Below are positions 1 to 5,494 of a DNA stretch of 5,494 nucleotides, piece by piece. A program made the position numbers and the translations under genes. Where the stretch lies: NCBI GenBank assembly GCA_015231665.1, contig JADGBD010000150.1:1-5494 (forward strand), written 5' to 3'. Each line of letters begins with the position of its first letter. The first letter of the stretch is position 1. The DNA comes from Gammaproteobacteria bacterium. Its GTDB lineage: Bacteria > Pseudomonadota > Gammaproteobacteria > Chromatiales > Chromatiaceae. The notes below the pieces were generated by a model. That model did no database searches. It saw only the letters and a list, made by a program, of their open reading frames with translations, and was not told the origin of the DNA.

Positions 1-92
1 AAGGACCATCCCTGGCGGTCTCGCTCAGAGGAGCCCGCTATTCCTACTGCGGGTCTGGCGCGCTACCTCACGGCAGGGCGCAAAAATCAGCC
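1..92. other. Short region without a recognised gene, with small inverted repeats
   Basis: No supported gene lies between the left window edge and the last terminator. All minus-strand frames downstream of the terminator are soon closed by stops, except possibly from an ATG at 9, which has AGGG too close upstream to judge. The region holds two adjacent small inverted repeats: GCTC-AGAG-GAGC (23-34) and a CCCGC / GCGGG stem (34-38 and 49-53) with a ten-base loop. They share base 34. I tested for a tRNA on both strands and found neither a T-loop nor an acceptor stem. It may be the leader of the next transcription unit or a spacer. Confidence 0.4.
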
Positions 93-116
93 AAAAAAAA
101 CCCCGCCGAAGCGGGG
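93..116 (-). terminator. Strong intrinsic terminator closing the capsid module
   Basis: On the minus strand a perfect CCCCGC / GCGGGG stem (116-111 and 106-101) closes a TTCG tetraloop, the most stable loop type, and is followed by eight T (100-93). It lies 24 bases after the stop of the 109-aa gene. Of the three terminators here it is the most canonical. It has no T-run on the plus strand. Confidence 0.92.
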
Positions 117-140
117 CAAATGGCACTCACACAGGGAACA

Positions 141-470
141 TCAGCCCATGGCCACCCAGCGCAGCACATTGTTCTGCGCAGGAGCGGGCAGGGTAACAGT
201 GCCGCCGCTGACGGTAATCCCGCCAGAGGTCAGCTTGCTCAGATCGGTGGCACCGAGGCCGGTGTCAGCGGTCTGAAAGGCATCGGCATCACCCATGCCG
301 CCAAACCACTCCTGAATCACCAGGGTGGTTTCGTTGATCATCTTGACGTACTTGGGGGTGAAGCCAAGGGTCAGCTCGGGCGCCGCCGGAGAGGCGGCAT
401 CATCGGTATAGCTACCAGTGGCAATGCGGGTGATTTCAACCGCATTGTTCTGCGTTTCAGTAATTGCCAT
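141..470 (-). CDS. Candidate head decoration or other virion protein (109 aa)
   Basis: Small protein of 109 residues downstream of the capsid gene. It begins MAITETQNNAVEITRIATGSYTDD and is predicted to be almost all beta strand. Visible segments are LGFTPKYVKMINETTLVIQEWFGGMGDADAFQT (about 35-67), SGGITVSGGTVTLPA (about 82-96) and a closing NNVLRWVAMG. The pattern 'GFtPryVkviN....ieWf.GM.....' followed by 'sgGItv.g.tvtlp......n...W.a.g' is one I associate with small proteins next to capsid genes in many phages, commonly left hypothetical. Small beta-rich proteins just after the capsid gene are often decoration (cement) proteins on the shell, so that is my working call; a minor structural or head-completion role is possible. 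There is no signal peptide, membrane helix or cysteine. It has its own strong ribosome site but is enclosed by terminators on both sides. Confidence 0.72.
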   Translation of the reverse strand: MAITETQNNAVEITRIATGSYTDDAASPAAPELTLGFTPKYVKMINETTLVIQEWFGGMGDADAFQTADTGLGATDLSKLTSGGITVSGGTVTLPAPAQNNVLRWVAMG

Positions 471-478
471 CGTTCATG

Positions 479-483
479 CTCCT
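479..483 (-). promoter_or_regulatory. Ribosome binding site of the 109-aa protein gene
   Basis: AGGAG on the minus strand, eight bases before the ATG at 470 and directly adjoining the end of the terminator T-run. An ATG at 477 is too close to this site and is in another frame. Confidence 0.78.
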
Positions 484-512
484 AAAGCAAAAGCGGCCCA
501 ATCAAGGGCCGC
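484..512 (-). terminator. Intrinsic terminator after the major capsid gene
   Basis: On the minus strand a perfect 7-bp GC-rich stem, GCGGCCC / GGGCCGC (512-506 and 499-493), with a six-base loop TTGATT and an interrupted T-run, TTTTGCTTT (492-484). The broken T-run suggests less than full efficiency, which would let some transcription reach the gene downstream. The plus strand lacks a T-run after the stem. Confidence 0.82.
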
Positions 513-518
513 GAATGA

Positions 519-1571
519 TTAACCCAGATCGGTCACGCCGACTTCTGCCACCGCCATCCAGCCGTTATTCAGCACCACACTGGTGAACCAGGTGCTGCAG
601 CCCACATAGCCGCGCTGACCGAGCGGGTCTTGCTTGTCCCGCTGGCCCGGAGGCAGGTAGGTCGGCTCGATCGAATCCGCACCGCGCAGGGCCACCTGGC
701 CCCAGGCATCCTCGGCGGCGACTATCACCGGATAGACATCGATCAGGGTGCCGGTGGTGGAATACAGGCCAGTGGCGCCAATTGCGGCGCCGGCATCCTG
801 GATCGGCACCAGCTCAGGGCTGAGGACGAAACGGAAGTTTTCGACGCTGCCCACTTCCATCTCATGGATGGGCTTGCGGGTACCGTACTCGGCCACCGGG
901 GTAAAGCCGGTCAGGTCACGAATATCCGCCTCACAGTCGGTATGCGCGAACACCAGATAGCTGGCCTCAATCGCGCTGGTACCGTAGTTCGGGCTAGGCG
1001 CCAGGATGCTGGTGATCATGCTCGCGTGATTGGTCTTCAGCGAACGGGTGATCTTGCGCAGCAGATTGATGCTGACCTTCTCATCCACGGTCGCGCGGCT
1101 GGTGCCACCGGCGTAATACTTGTTGGTGGAACCCTTGAGCGCGCCGTAGCGGCTCATTTCACGCACCAGGCCGATACGCTCGCCGGTCTGCTTCTTCATC
1201 TCGGCAGGCATATCGTCTTCGTACAGATCGGCCGCCTTGTTGGTCAAAGCAAACAGCACGCCGTATTCCTGCAGCGTAGCGGTCACATCCGCCGGCGTCA
1301 GGGTTTCGGCTGAAGGGGTCACGCCTTCTTCCAGCATGTGGGCCTGTTCATACTCGCTCGCCGCATCGGTCGCGCCGGGGGTGATGAACTGGTTATCCAC
1401 GCCACCGAAGGGCAGCCAACGGCGGAACACAATGGTGTCGCCCTTGTTCTTCGGCATCTGCTTCTGCGTGCCGGTGATACCCAGCACCTCGACGGGCATG
1501 GCATGAGCCAGGATTTCGCCCTTGAGTTTGTTAATCCGCCCTGCGGCGGTCGTATATTTCTGAATTGCCAT
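519..1571 (-). CDS. Major capsid protein, N4-gp56 family
   Basis: Major coat protein, 350 residues, which forms the icosahedral shell. Sequence features match the N4-gp56 capsid family (HK97-type fold in known members). After the N-terminal part there is KGDTIVFRRWLPFGGVD (about 43-59), the conserved early strand; EEGVTPSAETLTPADVTATLQEYG (about 81-104), the family's most recognisable motif, followed by FALTNKAADLYEDD; then SYLVFAHTDCEADIRDLTGFTPVAEYG (about 203-229), which matches the 'y....hpd...dlr.......a..y' pattern; and VGSVENFRFVLSPEL (about 238-252), matching 'iG...gfrfv.s'. The ATG at 1571 has a strong ribosome site. The length is normal for the family, and there is no long N-terminal delta domain or visible protease cleavage site, in keeping with a separate scaffold protein. 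A terminator begins seven bases after the stop codon. Confidence 0.95.
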   Translation of the reverse strand: MAIQKYTTAAGRINKLKGEILAHAMPVEVLGITGTQKQMPKNKGDTIVFRRWLPFGGVDNQFITPGATDAASEYEQAHMLEEGVTPSAETLTPADVTATLQEYGVLFALTNKAADLYEDDMPAEMKKQTGERIGLVREMSRYGALKGSTNKYYAGGTSRATVDEKVSINLLRKITRSLKTNHASMITSILAPSPNYGTSAIEASYLVFAHTDCEADIRDLTGFTPVAEYGTRKPIHEMEVGSVENFRFVLSPELVPIQDAGAAIGATGLYSTTGTLIDVYPVIVAAEDAWGQVALRGADSIEPTYLPPGQRDKQDPLGQRGYVGCSTWFTSVVLNNGWMAVAEVGVTDLG

Positions 1572-1580
1572 CGCAATAGA

Positions 1581-1585
1581 CTCCT
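1581..1585 (-). promoter_or_regulatory. Strong ribosome binding site of the major capsid gene
   Basis: AGGAG on the minus strand, nine bases before the capsid ATG (1571). It lies in the 17-base gap after the scaffold stop. A strong site fits the high output needed for the coat protein. Confidence 0.8.
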
Positions 1586-1588
1586 AAA

Positions 1589-2470
1589 TTATCGTAAACC
1601 TTGCCCTCTCACGGCGCGGAATCCGGCCAGGAAGGCATCGTCATCTGTCATACCGGCATGAGTAGCCGGCGCTGTGGTGCGCCCTGGCGCTGCGGCCCGG
1701 CGCAATCGGTCCTGCTTGGAGCTGGACTGTGCAGATGAACTCCCGTCGCGCCACTGCTTGAACTCGCCCAGCTTGCGCGACAGATACAAACCATCGTTGC
1801 TGTTCCAAATTTGGTGGCGGGTAGTGGCGTCTTGCGCGGCCACCCAGGCCTTGAAATCCGGAGAATTCACGGTCTGCTCAACATCCCCATGCTGGGTCTT
1901 GAGCAGCTTGGTTTCGTACTCTGCCGCCATCTGCTGGCGAGTCTGCTGCACCGCGTTGTTGACGAAATGCGAAACAAACTGACCAATTTCCTCGCGGCTC
2001 GGTCCCGCAGGACCACCACCGCCCAGCGACAGCTCTTTCAAATCCTCCGCCAGGCTTGCCGCCAGCTCGGGGTCGTACTCGCTCAGTCGCTTCAAGCGCT
2101 TGACATCTATCGCCGAGACTCCGCCCTTCTGCTGCTGCAATTGCTGCAGGCTCCGATTGAATTCGCCCAGCTTGCCGAACAGCTGATCCCGCGTCTGTCG
2201 AGTGGTCTGCTCCAGCTCATCGAGCTTGTGCAGGCGGCCAAACATTTGCTTGATCTGATCTTCGGTAAAGCCAGCGATGGTCCCTGCTGCAGGCGCTTCG
2301 GCCTGGCTGCTGCTCGGTGCGGTCCTCTCGGTTTCATAGCTATCGGCATCATCGCCGCCGCGCGCTTCGGCAAAGCCTGCTTCCAGTGCATCCTCGGCGG
2401 CCTGGTAGGCGGCCTCGGCTTGCTCTTGGGTCATAGGCTCTTGGTCTTCTGTCTGATTCACATCAGTCAT
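1589..2470 (-). CDS. Scaffold-like head assembly protein
   Basis: Probable scaffolding protein, 293 residues, directly upstream of the major capsid gene, where scaffold genes usually lie. Scaffolds guide coat subunits into a procapsid of the right size and leave before or during DNA packaging. The sequence fits: an acidic, low-complexity N-terminus (1-60, rich in E, D, Q, A); helical and coiled-coil-like stretches (about 68-115, with LHKLDELEQTTRQTRDQLFGKL and LQQLQQQ); a helix-breaking GGGGPAGPS linker (about 152-160); a second helical part; and the segment HGDVEQTVNSPDFKAWVAAQ starting at His194, a pattern (HpD...v..spdF..Wl..q) common in phage scaffold proteins. The C-terminus is basic (SSKQDRLRRAAAPGR, then a short acidic helix), as expected for a coat-binding end. 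No protease motif is visible. An in-frame ATG at 2488 would add six residues but lacks a ribosome site. The family call rests on composition, context and one motif, not on a specific domain. Confidence 0.8.
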   Translation of the reverse strand: MTDVNQTEDQEPMTQEQAEAAYQAAEDALEAGFAEARGGDDADSYETERTAPSSSQAEAPAAGTIAGFTEDQIKQMFGRLHKLDELEQTTRQTRDQLFGKLGEFNRSLQQLQQQKGGVSAIDVKRLKRLSEYDPELAASLAEDLKELSLGGGGPAGPSREEIGQFVSHFVNNAVQQTRQQMAAEYETKLLKTQHGDVEQTVNSPDFKAWVAAQDATTRHQIWNSNDGLYLSRKLGEFKQWRDGSSSAQSSSKQDRLRRAAAPGRTTAPATHAGMTDDDAFLAGFRAVRGQGLR

Positions 2471-2477
2471 TCGGTTG

Positions 2478-2481
2478 CTCC
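2478..2481 (-). promoter_or_regulatory. Ribosome binding site that sets the scaffold start
   Basis: GGAG on the minus strand, seven bases (CAACCGA) before the ATG at 2470. The alternative in-frame ATG at 2488 has only the terminator T-run and hairpin upstream, with no Shine-Dalgarno. The site therefore favours 2470 as the true start. Confidence 0.8.
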
Positions 2482-2488
2482 ACTGCAT

Positions 2489-2510
2489 AAAAAAACCGCC
2501 TCTCGGCGGT
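2489..2510 (-). terminator. Intrinsic terminator between the small protein gene and the scaffold gene
   Basis: On the minus strand a perfect 6-bp stem, ACCGCC / GGCGGT (2510-2505 and 2500-2495), closes a GAGA tetraloop of the stable GNRA type. The T-run 2495-2489 follows at once. On the plus strand there is no T-run, so it acts in the direction of the phage genes only. It lies 28 bases after the upstream stop codon (2538) and 19 bases before the scaffold ATG chosen here (2470). Confidence 0.85.
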
Positions 2511-2537
2511 CACGATAATGAAGGGCCTGCTGGCCGT

Positions 2538-2762
2538 TCATCGATTACCGGGGCGGTCGACCGCGCCGGTGGTCGGTCCTGGCTCGGCCAGGTCCAAAAA
2601 CTGTTTTACCTCGGCAATCTGGCCGCGGATTCGCGCCGTCCTCGCCTCATCCAGATCGCCGTCATTCTTTGCCCGCAACAGGGCCAGGCGCTGCTGGTAA
2701 TGCTCCGCCAGCTTCCGCCACAGGCTGGAATGCCGCTCGGTATCGTCCAGCTTAAATGCCAT
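2538..2762 (-). CDS. Small helical phage protein of unknown function (74 aa)
   Basis: Hypothetical protein of about 74 residues between portal and scaffold. I chose the ATG at 2762; a TTG two codons upstream (2768) is possible but has no better ribosome site. There is no clear Shine-Dalgarno; the gene overlaps the portal by 11 bases, so it probably depends on ribosomes finishing the portal. Residues 5-60 are predicted amphipathic helices: SSLWRKLAEHYQQRLALLRAKND, then DLDEARTARIRGQIAEVKQFLDL, with a TARIRGQI segment of the kind seen in many small phage head-region proteins. The tail (60-74) is rich in proline and glycine and probably disordered. No membrane segment, signal peptide or cysteine is present. 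Its position suggests a role in head assembly or portal incorporation, but this is inference from context only. It is the last gene before an intrinsic terminator. Confidence 0.75.
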   Translation of the reverse strand: MAFKLDDTERHSSLWRKLAEHYQQRLALLRAKNDGDLDEARTARIRGQIAEVKQFLDLAEPGPTTGAVDRPGNR

Positions 2763-4944
2763 GGCCAAAGCGATTCTTTACCGCAATCTCGTTGACGAAC
2801 TTCTCCTTGTCATGGCGCTGGCCCAGCGTGAACTTCTGCAGGTCGGCTTTCAGCCGGGTCAGCTCCATGCCCCGTTTTTCGGCGTACTCCATCGCCCGCA
2901 TCTGCAGATCGCGCTCTTTCATCGCCATCTCAAACTGCCGCTGCCGCTCCGCCTCTTTCGCCTTGAATTGCAGCTCGGCCATATCCGACTGCTGGCGCAG
3001 CTGCTCCTTCTGCATCTCGGTCTGGGCGCGCATCTGCGCCACCATCATCTGCGGGTCTTGCTTCTGCGCCATCGCCTGCTGCATCTTCGCCATCTGCTCC
3101 TCGTCCATGGTATAGCGTGCCGGGTCCAGCCGCTGCGACTTCAGCCATTCCGTGATCCACTTCTTTGGGTCTATGCCAAAGGCCGGGTTACCCACCAGCT
3201 TGCCCATCTGGATGATCGCCTGGGTCTGGATGTCGCGCTCCACCAGTGCCGTCGATCCGCGCGCATCGATGCTGAAATCCCCCTGTTCCTCTGGCTCGCC
3301 ATAGAGCTTGATCCACTCGTAGTAGCGGCGAATGTGCGGCTCGGTAATCTCATCATCGAACAACCGCGCCAGGCGCCTAAGCACCGTATTGGCGTTGTTG
3401 TTCAGCATCTGCATCCCGCCCACCGTGTCCGGCGCCTTGCCCTGGCTGCCCTGCATCAGCTGTGGCAAGCCAGTCACATCCTCGGCCATCTTGGTGAAGA
3501 ATTGGACGATGTTCAGCAGCTGCTGCTCCATCATCGGGAACTCCACCGTGGCAAAGGCCTCGGTCAGCTGACGAATATCCGCGTCTTCATGGATATGCCA
3601 ATGCTTGCGCGGCGCCAGAGTCCAATTCCCATCGGCCGGCTCGACTATGCCCAGCCTGGAGAGAATCTGCGGCCCGCCAGCCAGGCCGGCGTTGTCCATC
3701 AAATTACGCACCGCCGCGGTAATCCCGCGCTGCGGCGTGCGAATCTGCCGCGCCACGCCAATCCCCGCCCAATGATCGCGCCGGCGCTGCCAGCACATCA
3801 CGTCATAGGGATAGCTCTTGCCTTCCAGCGGGTCTTCTGCCGCGCGAATCACCCGGTCGTTGACCAGAGTAATCAGCGCCGGTATCCGCTCCGCCTCAAT
3901 CGCCGCCTCATCGCTGCAGATACAGCCGCAGGCCTCCATCTCATCCGGCGCAATCTCGGTGTGGCAGGTCCACATTTCAAACAGCTCGGAATCCTTCACC
4001 GGCCGGTCGTCGTCGTTCTCCACCACGCGCTTGGCCGGCCCTTCTTTCAGGCAGGATTCAATCTGCTCCGCCAGATACCCCGGCTCATCGCGCAGCTCGC
4101 GCAGGCGCTTGGCGGTAATCAGCTCGCGCTCAAACACAAAGCGGCCGTTCTGAATGTCATCGCCGCAGGCCGGGTCGGGGTAGAAATCCCAGGGCGAAAT
4201 GCACTTGCTCGCCGGCTGCACCTCGCCCGAGTTGGTATCCACCTTCGGGAAAGGCCCCTTGAGTATCCCGGTACCCAGGCGCCCGGCGTCCTCAATCATC
4301 CGCCGCACCTCCATGTGGTACTGGCACTCGACGTGATAATCTTCAATCCGCTTCTCGGCACGCTCCGCCGCCTCTTTCGCCTGCTGCTCGATCTGGGCAA
4401 ACTGATCCGCCAGGCCGGCCGCCTCCGGATTCATCGGCGCCATCTGCTTCAGCTCCTTCAGGAACGGAATCGGCGTGTGCTTGATCGTCCAATTGCGGTC
4501 ATCGGTCGGCAGCAGCATGTCACCCACGCGCGCCGTCGCCGCATCCACATAGGGCCGCGTGATGTTCAGCAGCACCGTGCTACCACCTGGCTGGCCTGAG
4601 CGCGTCTCTGCCGTGCCCACCTCGTAGCGCGCCTTGGTCACTCGCGCACTGCCCACCGCCTCGTCGCGGTTGGCATCGTCTATGCCCTCGTAGGCTTCCT
4701 CATCTTCCAGCCAAATCTGCTCTATGCCCGACTGCGCACGCCCATCGATGGCCTCCTTGCGCTTGCGCTCCAGGTCCGCCGACACCTGCTCCAGCAGCAT
4801 CGACCGCAGCGCCTCAGCCTCCGCCTCCATCTCAGCAATGGCCTCGGGGTCATAGTAAAAATCGCCACTGGCCGGGTCCGCGACAAACATCAGCACCTCG
4901 GCATCGCCTTCGGCCAGCTCATCAATCAATGCAGGATCAATCAT
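2752..4944 (-). CDS. Portal protein (P22-like, head-to-tail connector)
   Basis: Portal protein, 730 residues. Portals form a dodecameric ring at one capsid vertex, nucleate head assembly, dock the terminase and become the DNA channel. The length matches P22-type portals (about 725). Seen in the sequence: an acidic N-terminal region (1-110); a clip/wing-type segment NITRPYVDAATARVGDMLLP near 125-145; a charged helical insert (about 176-200); a core motif around 384-430 with WAGIGVARQIRTPQRGITAAVRNLMD, resembling the 'WG.G.......Q..i....R...dn' pattern of this family; and EDVTGLPQLMQGSQGKAPDT (about 486-506), typical of the portal stem/crown side. From about residue 610 to the end it is almost wholly helical and rich in Q, M, K and E, as expected for the C-terminal barrel that extends into the head. 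The start is the ATG overlapping the terminase TGA, with a weak GGGG Shine-Dalgarno (4953-4950) five bases upstream. The C-terminus overlaps the next gene by 11 bases. Confidence 0.92.
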   Translation of the reverse strand: MIDPALIDELAEGDAEVLMFVADPASGDFYYDPEAIAEMEAEAEALRSMLLEQVSADLERKRKEAIDGRAQSGIEQIWLEDEEAYEGIDDANRDEAVGSARVTKARYEVGTAETRSGQPGGSTVLLNITRPYVDAATARVGDMLLPTDDRNWTIKHTPIPFLKELKQMAPMNPEAAGLADQFAQIEQQAKEAAERAEKRIEDYHVECQYHMEVRRMIEDAGRLGTGILKGPFPKVDTNSGEVQPASKCISPWDFYPDPACGDDIQNGRFVFERELITAKRLRELRDEPGYLAEQIESCLKEGPAKRVVENDDDRPVKDSELFEMWTCHTEIAPDEMEACGCICSDEAAIEAERIPALITLVNDRVIRAAEDPLEGKSYPYDVMCWQRRRDHWAGIGVARQIRTPQRGITAAVRNLMDNAGLAGGPQILSRLGIVEPADGNWTLAPRKHWHIHEDADIRQLTEAFATVEFPMMEQQLLNIVQFFTKMAEDVTGLPQLMQGSQGKAPDTVGGMQMLNNNANTVLRRLARLFDDEITEPHIRRYYEWIKLYGEPEEQGDFSIDARGSTALVERDIQTQAIIQMGKLVGNPAFGIDPKKWITEWLKSQRLDPARYTMDEEQMAKMQQAMAQKQDPQMMVAQMRAQTEMQKEQLRQQSDMAELQFKAKEAERQRQFEMAMKERDLQMRAMEYAEKRGMELTRLKADLQKFTLGQRHDKEKFVNEIAVKNRFGHGI

Positions 4945-5494
4945 CAGTACCCCATCGCTCGGTCGTATGGCTGCCGTGTGGCTACCCGCGGAATCACCCG
5001 CTCGTCGTCGTTACCCATCTGATCCGCCACCAGCGCCAGGTACCTAAACCCGTCCGCCCCATGGCTGAACTCGTCATGCACCGGCTTACCCGGCTCGCCC
5101 GTTGTCACCGGCACGCCGCGGCGGTAGCGCTTCAGGCACTCCACCAGGCGCGCGGTCTTGTCGCGGTCGAAATAGCATTGGCCAAAGCTCATCCGCGCCG
5201 CCTTGATACCGTGCTCAATGCCCACATTCGGCGTCAGCTTGATCGACTTGCGCCCCAGCCGTTTCAGCAGGTCTTTGGTTGATCGGCCAGTCTTGAAATC
5301 ACCGTGCGCCGCGTCATGCGGCAGAAAATCCGTGCCCCAGTTGTAATGCCGCTCCCTCAGCTCCGCCACATACCAGTCCAGGGTTCTGTGGCTATCCTCG
5401 ATGTAATCAATCACCCGCAGCTCTGAGCGCAGCCGCTGCGCCATGATGATCACCATCGAATCGTTCCAACCCAGATCCCACACCGTATGCACCT
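4944..5494 (-). CDS. Terminase large subunit, C-terminal nuclease domain (5' end outside window)
   Basis: Large terminase subunit, the motor that pumps phage DNA into the procapsid and cuts concatemers. Only about the last 182 residues are present. The frame is open to the right window edge; a GTG codon near 5492 is an internal valine, not a start, because the protein enters directly at a nuclease-core strand. The visible part fits the RNase H-like nuclease fold: the strand VWDLGWNDS carries the first catalytic aspartate (residue 6 of the visible part), LPHDAAHGD a second (about 60), and HDEFSHGADGFRYLA, a typical terminase ending, the third acidic site (about 140 to 147). The ATPase domain, with Walker motifs, must lie beyond the window. 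The stop TGA (4946-4944) shares its last A with the portal ATG, so the two genes are probably translationally coupled. The family call is secure; the closest subfamily cannot be told from this fragment. Confidence 0.93.
   Translation of the reverse strand, partial: VHTVWDLGWNDSMVIIMAQRLRSELRVIDYIEDSHRTLDWYVAELRERHYNWGTDFLPHDAAHGDFKTGRSTKDLLKRLGRKSIKLTPNVGIEHGIKAARMSFGQCYFDRDKTARLVECLKRYRRGVPVTTGEPGKPVHDEFSHGADGFRYLALVADQMGNDDERVIPRVATRQPYDRAMGY

Noticed and set aside
1..92. Possible tRNA (a GCTCAGAGGAGC D-arm-like motif and an anticodon-like stem on the plus strand; GGTAGCGCGCCAGA on the minus strand)
   Set aside because: No T-loop (TTC-type) sequence, no acceptor stem and a ten-base instead of a seven-base loop.
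630..1313. A 227-codon open frame on the plus strand opposite the capsid gene
   Set aside because: The minus-strand capsid protein has clear family motifs through this stretch; the plus-strand product looks like compositional noise.
1588..1593. GATAAT, a -10-like element upstream of the capsid gene on the minus strand
   Set aside because: No acceptable -35 element lies 16 to 18 bases upstream, and the sequence sits at the scaffold stop codon. Capsid expression is explained by readthrough from scaffold with a strong ribosome site.
1811..2518. A 235-codon open frame on the plus strand opposite the scaffold gene
   Set aside because: Leu- and Arg-rich antisense reading of the scaffold gene, with no recognisable motif and no good ribosome site evident.
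2524..2535. Short palindrome GGCC-AGCA-GGCC on the minus strand
   Set aside because: Only a 4-bp stem with no T-run or known operator pattern; expected by chance in GC-rich DNA.
2761..4599. A 612-codon open frame on the plus strand opposite the portal gene
   Set aside because: Its product is a string of Leu, His and Arg low-complexity stretches, the usual antisense reading of a GC-rich gene with Gln/Glu/Met-rich coding. The minus-strand portal is clearly recognisable, so this is a shadow.
5490..5492. GTG as a start codon for the terminase fragment
   Set aside because: The protein begins there directly at the first nuclease-core strand, and the frame is open to the window edge, so the codon is internal.

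Overview
This window is part of the head-morphogenesis (packaging and capsid) module of a tailed double-stranded DNA bacteriophage or prophage. All supported genes lie on the minus strand, so the module reads from right to left. The DNA is GC-rich, uses mostly GC-ending codons, and has good Shine-Dalgarno sites and classic intrinsic terminators. This fits a phage of a GC-rich Gram-negative host, probably a pseudomonad or another gamma- or betaproteobacterium. That host guess is inference; no tRNA, integrase, att site or host gene is present to fix it.

In transcription order the layout is: (1) the C-terminal nuclease half of the large terminase subunit, cut by the right window edge; (2) a 730-residue portal protein that overlaps the terminase stop by one base; (3) a small alpha-helical protein of about 74 residues overlapping the portal end by 11 bases; (4) an intrinsic terminator; (5) a scaffold-like protein of 293 residues, whose start I move to 2470; (6) a major capsid protein of the N4-gp56 family, 350 residues; (7) a second intrinsic terminator; (8) a 109-residue protein, a candidate head decoration protein; (9) a third, very strong intrinsic terminator; (10) about 92 bases with no gene that I can recognise, containing small inverted repeats.

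The genes form one pathway. Scaffold and capsid proteins co-assemble into a procapsid around the dodecameric portal. The terminase docks on the portal, pumps in DNA and cuts it. The 109-residue protein may then coat or stabilise the shell. No prohead protease gene lies between portal and capsid, as in P22-type heads where scaffold is released rather than digested.

The most interesting feature is transcriptional. Three minus-strand terminators divide the module into terminase-portal-small protein, scaffold-capsid, and decoration candidate. No convincing promoter follows any of them inside the module. This suggests partial readthrough, antitermination, a phage polymerase that ignores them, or hairpins acting as mRNA processing or stability elements. 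I see no defence system, CRISPR array or mobile element, and no clearly new biological system.
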